64,000 bases of DNA, from positions 1 to 64,000 of the forward strand of contig NZ_SMFV01000004.1 in assembly GCF_004339575.1 (NCBI RefSeq), written 5' to 3'. This DNA is from Phorcysia thermohydrogeniphila (GTDB taxonomy: Bacteria; Aquificota; Aquificia; Desulfurobacteriales; Desulfurobacteriaceae). Every line of letters starts with the position of its first letter. Positions within the stretch are counted from its first letter, which is position 1. Of the stretch, positions 1-8,419 are shown one piece after another. The position numbers and the translations under genes were made by a program. Below the pieces are notes generated by a model. The model had not been told where the DNA came from. It did no database searches and saw nothing but the letters and a program-made list of their open reading frames with translations.

Positions 1-171
1 ACAGGAAAGGTTAAGCTTCCAGAAGGCGTAGAGATGGTAATGCCCGGAGACAACGTTACCTTTGAGGTAGAGCTTCTCAAGCCAGTAGCTATTGAAGAAG
101 GACTCAGGTTTGCTATTCGTGAAGGTGGAAAGACTGTTGGTGCTGGCGTAGTTACTGAAATTCTTGACTAA
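1..171 (+). CDS. tuf: Elongation factor Tu, C-terminal end (partial)
   Basis: The first 56 codons in frame 1 encode the last part of EF-Tu, domain 3 of the GTPase that delivers aminoacyl-tRNA to the ribosome. The translation contains the family signatures MVMPGDNV and [10 protein letters not shown] and ends ...[10 protein letters not shown] followed by TAA. The start lies before the window. It is followed by a terminator and then by rpmG, tRNA-Trp, secE and nusG, the usual bacterial order, which supports the call. Confidence 0.97.
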   Translation, partial: TGKVKLPEGVEMVMPGDNVTFEVELLKPVAIEEGLRFAIREGGKTVGAGVVTEILD

Positions 172-181
172 TAAAACTCTC

Positions 182-210
182 GCCCCCTTCTACGAGGGGG
201 CTTTTTCTTC
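182..210 (+). terminator. Rho-independent terminator after tuf
   Basis: A GC-rich hairpin (arms gcccccT / Agggggc around a short loop) is followed at once by a T-rich tract (ctttttcttc). It sits 11 bases after the tuf stop and before the rpmG ribosome-binding site, so it separates tuf from the rpmG-secE-nusG unit. Confidence 0.88.
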
Positions 211-238
211 AAAAATACCCTTAAGTTAGGAGTCAAAA

Positions 239-403
239 ATGGCAAAGAAAGGTGCACGTGAGATAATCCAGCTTGCCTGCACAGAGTGTAAGAGGAGGAA
301 CTACACAACAACTAAGAACAAGAGGAACACGCCCGACAGGCTTGAACTCAGGAAATACTGCAAATGGTGCAACAAACACACCTTGCACAGAGAGGTGAAA
401 TAG
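239..403 (+). CDS. rpmG: Large ribosomal subunit protein bL33
   Basis: This small gene encodes 54 residues beginning [17 protein letters not shown]. Cys pairs CTEC (14, 17) and CKWC (41, 44) form the zinc-ribbon version of L33, so this is the zinc-dependent (C+) paralogue type. A good ribosome-binding site (taggag) lies 7 bases before the ATG. It is immediately followed by tRNA-Trp and secE, a common bacterial arrangement. Length and spacing are normal for the family. Confidence 0.96.
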   Translation: MAKKGAREIIQLACTECKRRNYTTTKNKRNTPDRLELRKYCKWCNKHTLHREVK

Positions 404-424
404 TCTATATTTCCTCTTGCAGGT

Positions 425-500
425 AGGCCAGTAGCCCAATTGGTAGGGCTCCGGACTCCAAATCCGGCGGTTGGGGGTTCGAGTCCCTCCTGGCCTGCCA
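425..500 (+). tRNA. tRNA-Trp (anticodon CCA)
   Basis: A 76-base cloverleaf can be folded by eye: acceptor arms AGGCCAG and CTGGCCT, anticodon stem CCGGA/TCCGG with loop reading CTCCAAA (anticodon CCA), and a T-loop GGTTCGAGTCC. The 3' GCCA is encoded in the DNA. It lies between rpmG and secE, its usual place in many bacteria. Confidence 0.97.
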
Positions 501-586
501 TTTATTTTTATTTCCGTCTTTTTTGATAAAATCTCTAAATCAAAATCCCAAGTTAAAAATAACTCTTTACAGCTTAAGAGGAAATC

Positions 587-769
587 ATGTCTCCAGCAAA
601 GTTTTTAAAAGAAGTCAGAGAGGAGTTAAACAGAGTTACATGGCCTAACAAGGAGGAGGTTGTAGAGGCAACGGTAGGAGTTGTTGTCTTTTGCGCCTTT
701 ATCGCAGTTTACTTTTGGGTACTTGACTTTGTATTTTCCGAGCTCTTAAAAGTCATAATTGCCAAATAA
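587..769 (+). CDS. secE: Preprotein translocase subunit SecE
   Basis: This 60-residue protein has the SecE signature FLKEVREELNRVTWPNKEEV followed by one hydrophobic membrane segment (about residues 30-55). It is the single-span short form of SecE that braces SecY in the inner-membrane translocon. The ribosome-binding site aagagg precedes the ATG. nusG starts 13 bases after its stop; secE-nusG pairing is nearly universal in bacteria. Confidence 0.96.
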   Translation: MSPAKFLKEVREELNRVTWPNKEEVVEATVGVVVFCAFIAVYFWVLDFVFSELLKVIIAK

Positions 770-782
770 AGGGGTGATTCCA

Positions 783-1523
783 ATGGGAGAAAAAAAGTGG
801 TATTCCCTTCACGTCCAGTCGGGATTTGAACACAGGGTTAAGGCGAATATCCTCAAGGCTCTGAAAGAAGAGGGACTCAGCGAAAAGGTAGAGGAAATCT
901 TCGTTCCTGCAGTTGAGAAGGTGGTATTCAAGGTGAAAGGAAAAGAAAAGGGGGAGCTCCCTCTCTACTCAGAAGAACCAAGAATCTACGAGGTTGAGGG
1001 AGAAGAGGGGAAAAAGGTCGTTTTCAGGATTGAAGACGGTAAGGTATGGGTTGAGTCCTGCGAGTGCGAAAAGAAAAAGTGCACGCCAGATAAGCCAATT
1101 GAGAAAATCGGCCAGAAAATCAAGTGTCCAGAAAATAGAGTAGAGGCTAAAATAGAGCTCCGCGACAGACTCTACCCCGGTTACATATTCATAAAGGCAG
1201 AGCTTGACAAAAACGTTCAGAGCACAATAAGGAGAGTTCCAAGGGTCTTAGGCTTTGTCAGCGCCGGTGGAAGGCCTGTTGTAGTGCCAGAATCTGAAAT
1301 TACCATGATGAGGGAAAGGCTCAAGAAGGGCGTCCCAAGAATCAGGAAGCTCGGCCTTGACATTGGAGACAAGGTTAAGATTAAAGAAGGTCCATTCATC
1401 GGCTTTGAAGGCACAATCTCAGAGATTGACCCTGTCCACGAAAAGATTATAGTTTTGGTGAACATTTTTGACAGGCAAACTCCGGTTGAACTGGAGTTTG
1501 ACCAAGTGGAGAAAATCAGTTAA
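783..1523 (+). CDS. nusG: Transcription elongation/termination factor NusG with inserted domain
   Basis: NusG binds RNA polymerase and links it to Rho or the ribosome. The N-terminal NGN domain starts WYSLHVQSGFE and resumes at RDRLYPGYIFIKAEL. The C-terminal KOW domain holds GDKVKIKEGPFIGFEGTI. At 246 residues it is about 65 longer than the E. coli protein; the extra sequence (about residues 47-125) interrupts the NGN domain, as known in Aquifex and Thermotoga NusG. The insert has four Cys (93, 95, 100, 115), which could bind metal. I chose the ATG at 783 because aaggggtg precedes it; an in-frame ATG at 759 would overlap secE. Confidence 0.95.
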   Translation: MGEKKWYSLHVQSGFEHRVKANILKALKEEGLSEKVEEIFVPAVEKVVFKVKGKEKGELPLYSEEPRIYEVEGEEGKKVVFRIEDGKVWVESCECEKKKCTPDKPIEKIGQKIKCPENRVEAKIELRDRLYPGYIFIKAELDKNVQSTIRRVPRVLGFVSAGGRPVVVPESEITMMRERLKKGVPRIRKLGLDIGDKVKIKEGPFIGFEGTISEIDPVHEKIIVLVNIFDRQTPVELEFDQVEKIS

Positions 1524-1541
1524 GGATAGACGGAGGAAGAT

Positions 1542-1967
1542 ATGGCTAAGAAAGTAGTAGCTGAGGTTAAGCTTCAGCTGCCTGCCGGTGAAGCAACACC
1601 TGCACCACCGGTTGGACCGGCTCTTGGTCAGCACGGCGTAAACATTATGGAGTTCGTAAAGGCCTTCAACGCAGCAACAGCTGATAAGAAAGGTCTTGTT
1701 ATCCCCGTTGTAATTACGATTTACGCAGACAGGACATTCTCCTTCGTCCTGAAAACACCTCCAGCTTCCGTCCTCATCAAGAAGGCAGCAGGAATAGAGA
1801 AGGGAGCTCACAGCCCTAAGAAGGAGTGGGTAGGTCAAATCACAAAGAAGCAGCTCAGGGAAATCGCAGAAATGAAGATGCAGGACCTCAACTGCTACGA
1901 CATTGAAACAGCTATGAAAATCATAGCTGGAACAGCTGAAAACATGGGAGTAAAAATCGTTGACTAA
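1542..1967 (+). CDS. rplK: Large ribosomal subunit protein uL11
   Basis: This 141-residue protein is ribosomal protein L11, part of the GTPase-associated centre that binds 23S rRNA. Family blocks are visible: [22 protein letters not shown] near the start (proline-rich hinge; first 20 residues of it suffice), the [12 protein letters not shown] motif, and the C-terminal [18 protein letters not shown]. It has a strong ribosome-binding site (ggagga) and lies 18 bases after nusG and 53 before rplA, as in the standard L11 operon. Confidence 0.97.
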   Translation: MAKKVVAEVKLQLPAGEATPAPPVGPALGQHGVNIMEFVKAFNAATADKKGLVIPVVITIYADRTFSFVLKTPPASVLIKKAAGIEKGAHSPKKEWVGQITKKQLREIAEMKMQDLNCYDIETAMKIIAGTAENMGVKIVD

Positions 1968-2020
1968 ACTTACTCCAACCACCTAAAAGGTGGGAGGCAA
2001 AAAAGCCGAAGGAGGTAAAG

Positions 2021-2743
2021 ATGCCAAAGCACGGTAAGAAGTACATGAACGCCTTAGCCCTCGTGGACAGGCAGAAGCTCTATCCCCTTGACGAGGCCAT
2101 TGCCCTCGTTAAGAAGATGGCAGAGGTAACAAAGAGGAACTTTGACCAGACCGTTGAAATGGCCGTAAGGCTTAACGTTGACCCAAAGTATCAGGACCAG
2201 ATGGTAAGGGGTAGCGTCGTCCTCCCCCACGGTCTCGGAAAAGAGAGGGTTGTTGCAGTAATCGCTCAAGGTGAAAAGCTGAGGGAAGCTCAGGAAGCCG
2301 GTGCTGACTACGTTGGTGGCGATGAGCTTATCCAGAAGATTCAGCAGGGATGGCTTGACTTTGACGTTCTCATTGCAACTCCCGATATGATGGGTAAAGT
2401 GGGAAGGCTCGGTAGAATCCTTGGTCCAAGAGGACTTATGCCTAACCCCAAGACTGGAACTGTAACCTTTGACGTTGCAAAGGCCGTTAAGGAAGCTAAA
2501 AGCGGTAAGGTTGACTTTAAGGTTGAGAAGGCCGGTATCGTTCACGCTCCAATAGGAAAGGTCTCCTTTGACGAGAAGAAACTCCTTGAGAACGCAGTTG
2601 CCCTCTTAAAGGCTATCCTTGCAGCAAAGCCATCCGGAGCAAAGGGTCAGTACGTTAAAACAATCGCCGTTTCTGCAACAATGGACCCAAGTGTTAAAGT
2701 TGACGTATTTGACGCTATAAGCAGAGCTCAGTCAACAGAGTAA
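2021..2743 (+). CDS. rplA: Large ribosomal subunit protein uL1
   Basis: The 240-residue product is ribosomal protein L1, which forms the mobile L1 stalk and classically represses its own operon. The signature [20 protein letters not shown] is near residue 130, followed by [16 protein letters not shown]. The ribosome-binding site is aaggagg. It follows rplK directly and is separated from rplJ by a 197-base leader, the expected split between the L11 and L10 operons. Confidence 0.97.
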   Translation: MPKHGKKYMNALALVDRQKLYPLDEAIALVKKMAEVTKRNFDQTVEMAVRLNVDPKYQDQMVRGSVVLPHGLGKERVVAVIAQGEKLREAQEAGADYVGGDELIQKIQQGWLDFDVLIATPDMMGKVGRLGRILGPRGLMPNPKTGTVTFDVAKAVKEAKSGKVDFKVEKAGIVHAPIGKVSFDEKKLLENAVALLKAILAAKPSGAKGQYVKTIAVSATMDPSVKVDVFDAISRAQSTE

Positions 2744-2752
2744 ACTCAGAGG

Positions 2753-2780
2753 TTGACAAACTGTAAATTTTGAATAAGAT
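2753..2780 (+). promoter_or_regulatory. Candidate sigma-70 promoter for rplJL
   Basis: TTGACA (2753-2758) and TAAGAT (2775-2780) are separated by 16 bases, a good match to a housekeeping promoter, just after the rplA stop. However, AGGTTGACA here is also perfectly complementary to TGTCAACCT at 2869-2877, so the -35 match could instead be part of a folded leader RNA made by read-through from rplA. Confidence 0.55.
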
Positions 2781-2803
2781 TAGCGCGACAGTTTAGGTGC
2801 GGT

Positions 2804-2906
2804 CGTAGAGGGCAGGTGCATAGAGCTTAAACGCCTTAAAAGGCGGCCTGCTGAGACCGGGAGAAGCCTGTCAACCTATCCCTCCCCTCTATGCCCTCCC
2901 TCTACG
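2804..2906 (+). promoter_or_regulatory. L10 leader, autoregulatory mRNA element
   Basis: The region before rplJ folds into a long helix: the arm at 2804-2825 (cgtagaggg...gcatagag) pairs with 2887-2906, enclosing a smaller hairpin (cgccTTAAAAggcg). The end of the structure lies about 35 bases before the rplJ start. Position and shape match the known L10 leader family, to which the L10-(L12)4 complex binds to repress translation. The fold is made by eye, without thermodynamic calculation. Confidence 0.78.
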
Positions 2907-2940
2907 AGACTCCGCGCAAAACTCTCCGGAGGTAGCTCCA

Positions 2941-3474
2941 TTGAAGACGAGAAAACATAAGGAGCAAATTGTAAAGGAAATAAGAGAAAAGTTTGAGAAG
3001 GCTTCCCTCGTAATACTCACAGACTTTCACGGCATGACCGTTGCCGAGAGCACCACTTTAAGAAGAAAGCTCAGGGAAGTCGGCGCTGAGTACAAGGTAG
3101 TAAAGAACACCCTTATGAGGCACGCCTACCCCGGAACACCTGTAGAGCAGATTAAGGACGCCTTCGTAGGGCCAACAGGTATCGTTTTCGCTACAGAGGA
3201 CATCGTAGCCGCTGCAAAAGTTTTAAAGGAGTTCTTTGAGGACGAAGGCTTCAACCTTAAATTCAAGGCGGCCGTTGTTGAGGGTAAGGTTGCCGACTAC
3301 GAGATGATAAAACAGCTCGCGTCCCTTCCAAGCAGGGAGGAGCTCCTCGGTCAGCTTGTATCTGTCCTCAAGTACCCAATCAACGCTATCGCTTGGTCTC
3401 TTGACAACCTCTTTACAAAGCTCGTTACAGTTCTTGAGAACGTCAAGGCTGAGAAGGAAAAGGCAGGTGCTTAA
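2941..3474 (+). CDS. rplJ: Large ribosomal subunit protein uL10
   Basis: L10 (177 residues) anchors the L7/L12 stalk to 23S rRNA. The N-terminal block EIREKFEKASLVILTDFHGM and the RRKLREVGAEYKVVKNTLM region are typical; the C-terminal helix that docks L12 dimers runs from about residue 140. The start is TTG at 2941, supported by ggaggt 6 bases upstream; there is no ATG in a suitable place. It is followed 28 bases later by rplL. Confidence 0.96.
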   Translation: MKTRKHKEQIVKEIREKFEKASLVILTDFHGMTVAESTTLRRKLREVGAEYKVVKNTLMRHAYPGTPVEQIKDAFVGPTGIVFATEDIVAAAKVLKEFFEDEGFNLKFKAAVVEGKVADYEMIKQLASLPSREELLGQLVSVLKYPINAIAWSLDNLFTKLVTVLENVKAEKEKAGA

Positions 3475-3502
3475 ATTTTCATAAATCAAGAGGAGGAGAA
3501 AA

Positions 3503-3889
3503 ATGGCTGAGATCACAAAGGAGCAGATCATTGAAGCTATCAAGAACATGACAGTTCTTGAGCTCGTAGAGCTCATCAACGCTATTAAGGAAGAGTTCGG
3601 CGTTTCCGACATGCCTGTTGTTGCAGCTGGAGCTGTTGCTGCTCCCGGAGCTGCTGCAGGAGCTGCTGCTGAGGAGAAGACTGAGTTTGACGTAATCCTC
3701 AAGTCCCCCGGTTCCAAGAAGATTCAGGTTATCAAGGTTGTTAGGGAAATCACTGGTCTCGGACTCAAGGAAGCTAAGGAGCTTGTTGACGGAGCTCCAA
3801 AGCCAGTTAAGGAAGGAGTATCCAAGGAAGAGGCTGAGGAGATTAAGAAGAAGCTTGAAGAAGCCGGTGCTGAAGTAGAAATCAAGTAA
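3503..3889 (+). CDS. rplL: Large ribosomal subunit protein bL12
   Basis: The 128-residue stalk protein L7/L12 recruits translational GTPases. It has the three expected parts: N-terminal dimerisation helices ([18 protein letters not shown]), an Ala/Gly/Pro-rich hinge at about 45-60 ([13 protein letters not shown]), and the C-terminal domain with [20 protein letters not shown]. The ribosome-binding site aggagg is strong, as expected for a protein made in excess over other ribosomal proteins. Confidence 0.98.
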   Translation: MAEITKEQIIEAIKNMTVLELVELINAIKEEFGVSDMPVVAAGAVAAPGAAAGAAAEEKTEFDVILKSPGSKKIQVIKVVREITGLGLKEAKELVDGAPKPVKEGVSKEEAEEIKKKLEEAGAEVEIK

Positions 3890-3893
3890 CCCC

Positions 3894-3922
3894 TTGAAAA
3901 CCGACTAAAGAAGGACTATAAT
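3894..3922 (+). promoter_or_regulatory. Strong candidate sigma-70 promoter for rpoBC
   Basis: TTGAAA (3894-3899) and a perfect TATAAT (3917-3922) are separated by exactly 17 bases, right after the rplL stop. Transcription should begin near 3929, so the hairpin at 3932-3959 would be at the very 5' end of the rpoB mRNA. Confidence 0.75.
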
Positions 3923-3931
3923 TTATCAGCT

Positions 3932-3959
3932 GGGAGACTGCCTATAGGGGTAGTCTCCC
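3932..3959 (+). promoter_or_regulatory. Leader hairpin between rplL and rpoB
   Basis: The perfect arms GGGAGACT and AGTCTCCC enclose a 12-base loop. It is followed by ttctgctattt, a weak T-rich tract, so it may be a partial terminator that lowers rpoBC relative to ribosomal protein transcripts, as the rplL-rpoB attenuator does in E. coli. If transcription starts at the promoter just upstream, it would be a 5'-terminal stem-loop instead. Confidence 0.6.
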
Positions 3960-4005
3960 TTCTGCTATTTAAAGGTAAAAAAACTTCCGGGAGAAGAGGA
4001 CGACT

Positions 4006-7000
4006 ATGGGAAAAATCAAAAAAACAGCCCCCTCCACCGTTAGAGAGCCAATAACATCTCTTCCAAGGAAGAGTTTCGCAAAAAGAAAAGAAACTTTCCC
4101 AATTCCTGACCTTCTCCAGTTTCCATTTGAATCCTACGAGAGATTTCTCCAGCTCAACAAAGCTCCCCACGAGAGGGAAAACGTAGGACTTGAGTCCGCT
4201 TTCAGACAGGCTTTCCCAATTGTAGATGAAGCTACAGGAGTTGAAATCCACTACAAAGGTTACGAGATTGGCGACTGGTACTGTAAGTGTGGAAGGTTTC
4301 AGGGGCTTGGCGGTAAAGGGGTAGTTTGCCCTAAGTGTGGAATGGAAGTTGTCTTCCGCCCAAAGTACACCCCAGATGAGTGTAAGGAAAGAGGAATAAC
4401 CTACAGCGCACCTTTAAGGGTTCTATTTGAGCTCCACGTATGGCAGAAAGACCCAAAGACCGGCGAGAAAATCGCCCCCATCATCAAAGAAAACAAGATG
4501 TACTTTGGTGAAATTCCCCTGATGACAGACAGGGGAACCTTCATCATAAACGGAACAGAAAAAGTAGTCGTTAGTCAGCTCCACAGGTCACCGGGTCTCT
4601 TCTTCAAGAGCGAAGTATCAAAAACAACGCAGGTTGCCCGCATCATTGACATTGCCAGCATTATACCCGCAATGGGTTCATGGCTTGAATTTGAAATACC
4701 CCACAACGAGATACTCTACGCAAAGATTGATAGGAAGAGAAGGTTCATTGGAACTTACCTTTTAAGGGCCTTCGGAATTAGAACCGACGAAGAAATCCTC
4801 AACCTCTTCTACGGCGACGTTATAGAGACATTTAAGGTTGAAAACGGTGAAGTTATCAACGTAGAGACCGGTGAAGTTAAAACCCCCGAAGAGCTTACCG
4901 GTTACTACCTTGTAACCGACGTTATTGACCCAGAAACCGGTGAGGTTATTCAGGAAGCTTATGAGGAGCTCTCCACCAGCTCAAGGAAGCTCCCAGAAGG
5001 AGCTGAGTTTAAGGCTGTAAACAAGAAGGCTACGCCTTACGGTGCCGTAATCATCAACACCTTAAGGAAGGAAAAGAGGGACAGGGTAAGGGAAAAGATA
5101 GAAGACCCACTAATTGCTGCCTACGTTGAGATATTCAGAAAGGTAAGGCCGGGAGACACCGCAACAGTTGAAGGAGCTAAGAAGCTCTTTGAGTCCATGT
5201 TCTTCAGCACCAAGAACTACGACCTTTCAAGGGTTGGTAGGGCTAAGATAAACGAAAAGGTCTACCCGAAAGAAAAGCTCCAGAAGCTCACAAAGGAAGA
5301 CCTTAAAAATATTGAGTGGCTTCCACCTTTAAGGGTAGCCAAGGACATCTACAACGAGGAAAACGACATCGTCGTTCCTGCCGGAACTCTCATTGACTCT
5401 GAAGTTGCCCTAAAACTTGCCGCTGCAAACGTAGACGAAATACCTGTTGAGCCAGACTACGACGAGGCCGGAAGGATTCTCCACAAGGCCGACATCGTCG
5501 GTGCAGTTAAGGCACTCCTTGAAGTTCACGCCGGCATCAGGGAGTACGACGACATTGACCACCTCGGTAACAGAAGGGTTAGGGGAGTTGGAGAGCTTGC
5601 AGAGATTGCCTTTAAGTCCGGTCTCTTTAAGCTTGAAAAGGCAATAAGGGAAAAGCTCGCCGTTGCCGATATAGACTCCGTAATGCCCCAAGATTTAATT
5701 AACCCAAGGACTGCTCTCAATCCACTAAACGAGTTCTTCACACTCACATCCCTCTGCCAGTTTATGGATCAGACAAACCCACTGGCAGAGACCACCCACA
5801 AGAGGCGTCTCTCTGCACTAGGTCCCGGTGGTCTTACAAGGGAGAGGGCTGGATTTGAAGTCCGTGACGTTCACCCATCCCACTACGGAAGAATCTGTCC
5901 AATTGAAACTCCAGAAGGTCAGAACATCGGTCTTATCAACTCTCTAACAACCTACGGAAGGATTAACTGGCTCGGATTCCTTGAAACTCCTTACAGGAAA
6001 GTTGTTAACGGTAAGGTTACAGACGAAATCGTATACATGACTGCCGACGAGGAAGAGAAGTACGTTATAGCTCAGGCAAACGCTCCCGTTGACGAGAACG
6101 GCTACATAGCCGCCGATACGGTAATGGCACGCCACAAGGCGGAGTTTAAGCTCGTTAAGAGAGAAGAAGTCCAGTTCATGGACGTCTCTCCAAAGCAGGT
6201 ATTCTCAGTCTCCTCCTCTCTCATCCCGTTCCTTGAGCACGACGACGCTAACCGTGCTCTCATGGGTTCAAACATGCAGCGTCAAGCGGTGCCCCTCATA
6301 AAGACGGAGGCACCACTCGTTGGAACGGGAATGGAGAAAGAGGTTGCCCTCTACAGCCGCGCAGCTGTAGTCGCAAAGAGATCCGGTATCGTTGAGAGCG
6401 TAACCGCTGACAAGATAATAATCAGAGTTGACCCTGAAGAGTTAGAGGAAGGTGGTCTCTCCGTAGATACAGGATTTGACGTTTACGAGCTCAAGAAGTT
6501 CCAGAAGTCCAACCAGAAGACCTGCATCAACCAGAGGCCTATCGTCAGAAAGGGACAGAGGGTCAAGAAGGGTCAGATTATCGCAGACGGCCCATCTATG
6601 GAAAACGGAGAGTTAGCCCTCGGTAAGAACGTCCTCGTCGCCTTTATGCCGTGGCGCGGTTACAACTTTGAGGACGCTATTCTGGTAAGCGAGAGACTCC
6701 TTAAAGACGACGTTTACACATCTATCCACATTCAGGAGTTTGAGTGTGAAGCTGTAGAGACAAAGCTCGGAAGAGAGGAAATTACGAGGGATATTCCTAA
6801 CGTTCCAGAGTCCCTCCTCAAGAACCTTGACGAGTCCGGTATCGTAAGGATTGGAACTTACGTTAAACCGGGAGACATCCTCGTCGGTAAGGTTACTCCT
6901 AAGGGAGAGCAGGTTCTCACTCCAGAAGAAAAGCTCCTTCAGGCAATCTTCGGTGAGAAGGCTAAGGGCGTTAAGGACTCCTCCCTCTACGTTCCCCACG

Positions 7001-8340
7001 GTGTTGAGGGAGTTGTTATAGACGTTAAGATTCTCTCAAGGAAGGGAGAGAAGAAAGACCCAAGAACCCAGCTCATTGAAGCTGAAGAGAAGGCAAGGCT
7101 TGAAAGGGAGAAACAGGAAGAGATTGCCCTCATCAAGAAGGACAGGGACAGAAAGGCTGCTGAGGCTATCCTCGGTAAGAGGGTTAGGGAAGACGTCCGC
7201 GACGCAGCCGGAAACCTCATCATATCTGCTGGTGAAGAGATTACAGAGGACAAGGTTGAACAGCTCGTATTCTTTGCCCTCAGGAAGCCGTCAATCATTG
7301 ACGACGAGGCTACAGTAGAAGAGCTCAAGAAGATAAGGCTAAAAGCGGTAGATAAGATTGCCCTCATTGAGAACATCTATGAAGAGAAGAAGGCTGCCCT
7401 TGAAATGGGGCACGACCTTCCTGCCGGCGTTAACAAGAAGGTTAAGGTTTACATCGCTACGAAGCGTAAGCTCACCGTTGGCGACAAGATGTCTGGTCGC
7501 CACGGAAACAAGGGTGTTATCTCCCAGATTAGACCCGTTGAGGACATGCCATTCCTTGAGGATGGAACACCTATTGATATCGTTCTCAACCCACTTGGTG
7601 TTCCGTCACGTATGAACGTTGGACAGATCCTTGAAACCCACCTTGGACTTGCAGCTAAGGCCCTCGGTAAGAAGATAGAGGAGCTCCTAAAGGTAGGCCT
7701 TGAGAAGGTAAGGGAAGAGCTTAAGGCTATCTACAACGACGAGAGAATCAGCAAGCTCATAGACTCCCTCTCAGATGATGAGCTTAGGGAAGTCGCCAAG
7801 AAGATAGCTAAGCAGGGTATAAGGTTTGAGTCCCCAATCTTTAACGGTGCAAAAGAGGAGGAGATTAAGGAGCTCCTAAGAAGAGCAGGCCTTCCCGAAA
7901 CCGGAAGGTTAAAGGTCTACGACGGCCTTACAGGTGAACCTTTTGACCAGGACGTTACAGTTGGTTACATGTACATGCTTAAGCTCATCCACCTTGCCGA
8001 CGATAAGATTCACGCCCGTTCCACAGGTCCATACTCCCTCATTACTCAGCAGCCTCTTGGTGGTAAGGCCCAGTTCGGTGGCCAGAGGTTCGGTGAGATG
8101 GAGGTGTGGGCCCTTGAGGCTTACGGTGCTGCCTACACCCTCCAAGAGATGCTCACCGTTAAGTCCGACGACGTTGAAGGTCGTTCAAGGGTTTATGAGG
8201 CCATCGTCAAAGGTAAGTACTCCTTTGAGCCGGGACTCCCTGAGTCCTTCAACGTACTGGTAAGGGAGCTTAAAGCTCTCGCCCTTGACGTAAGGTTCAT
8301 CAAGCAGATTGAAGAGGATGAAGAAGGAAACGAACATTAA
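4006..8340 (+). CDS. rpoB: RNA polymerase subunit beta, with an extra zinc-ribbon-like segment
   Basis: At 1444 residues this is a full-length beta subunit, half of the RNA polymerase active-centre cleft. Clear blocks are the rifampicin-pocket region [20 protein letters not shown], the segment [20 protein letters not shown], and [15 protein letters not shown] near the C-terminal part. An unusual segment at residues 91-115 (W91, C93, C95, C108, C111; CxC-x12-CxxC) interrupts the N-terminal lobe between HYKGYEIGD and the normally adjacent [16 protein letters not shown]. It strongly resembles the RpoC zinc finger. The start follows gggagaagagg. Genes rplL and rpoC flank it in the normal order. 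Confidence 0.98.
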   Translation: MGKIKKTAPSTVREPITSLPRKSFAKRKETFPIPDLLQFPFESYERFLQLNKAPHERENVGLESAFRQAFPIVDEATGVEIHYKGYEIGDWYCKCGRFQGLGGKGVVCPKCGMEVVFRPKYTPDECKERGITYSAPLRVLFELHVWQKDPKTGEKIAPIIKENKMYFGEIPLMTDRGTFIINGTEKVVVSQLHRSPGLFFKSEVSKTTQVARIIDIASIIPAMGSWLEFEIPHNEILYAKIDRKRRFIGTYLLRAFGIRTDEEILNLFYGDVIETFKVENGEVINVETGEVKTPEELTGYYLVTDVIDPETGEVIQEAYEELSTSSRKLPEGAEFKAVNKKATPYGAVIINTLRKEKRDRVREKIEDPLIAAYVEIFRKVRPGDTATVEGAKKLFESMFFSTKNYDLSRVGRAKINEKVYPKEKLQKLTKEDLKNIEWLPPLRVAKDIYNEENDIVVPAGTLIDSEVALKLAAANVDEIPVEPDYDEAGRILHKADIVGAVKALLEVHAGIREYDDIDHLGNRRVRGVGELAEIAFKSGLFKLEKAIREKLAVADIDSVMPQDLINPRTALNPLNEFFTLTSLCQFMDQTNPLAETTHKRRLSALGPGGLTRERAGFEVRDVHPSHYGRICPIETPEGQNIGLINSLTTYGRINWLGFLETPYRKVVNGKVTDEIVYMTADEEEKYVIAQANAPVDENGYIAADTVMARHKAEFKLVKREEVQFMDVSPKQVFSVSSSLIPFLEHDDANRALMGSNMQRQAVPLIKTEAPLVGTGMEKEVALYSRAAVVAKRSGIVESVTADKIIIRVDPEELEEGGLSVDTGFDVYELKKFQKSNQKTCINQRPIVRKGQRVKKGQIIADGPSMENGELALGKNVLVAFMPWRGYNFEDAILVSERLLKDDVYTSIHIQEFECEAVETKLGREEITRDIPNVPESLLKNLDESGIVRIGTYVKPGDILVGKVTPKGEQVLTPEEKLLQAIFGEKAKGVKDSSLYVPHGVEGVVIDVKILSRKGEKKDPRTQLIEAEEKARLEREKQEEIALIKKDRDRKAAEAILGKRVREDVRDAAGNLIISAGEEITEDKVEQLVFFALRKPSIIDDEATVEELKKIRLKAVDKIALIENIYEEKKAALEMGHDLPAGVNKKVKVYIATKRKLTVGDKMSGRHGNKGVISQIRPVEDMPFLEDGTPIDIVLNPLGVPSRMNVGQILETHLGLAAKALGKKIEELLKVGLEKVREELKAIYNDERISKLIDSLSDDELREVAKKIAKQGIRFESPIFNGAKEEEIKELLRRAGLPETGRLKVYDGLTGEPFDQDVTVGYMYMLKLIHLADDKIHARSTGPYSLITQQPLGGKAQFGGQRFGEMEVWALEAYGAAYTLQEMLTVKSDDVEGRSRVYEAIVKGKYSFEPGLPESFNVLVRELKALALDVRFIKQIEEDEEGNEH

Positions 8341-8419
8341 GGCTAATACGGGTGGGGAGCTCTTAGCTCCCTGCCCTTAAACTTCCCTCCCTTAAACCCC
8401 TAATCAGGAGGAACTGGTA

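Noticed and set aside
8341-8419. Terminator between rpoB and rpoC
   Set aside because: A hairpin (ggggagctcttagctccc) is present but no T-tract follows, and rpoC needs read-through; it may only be an mRNA stability element.
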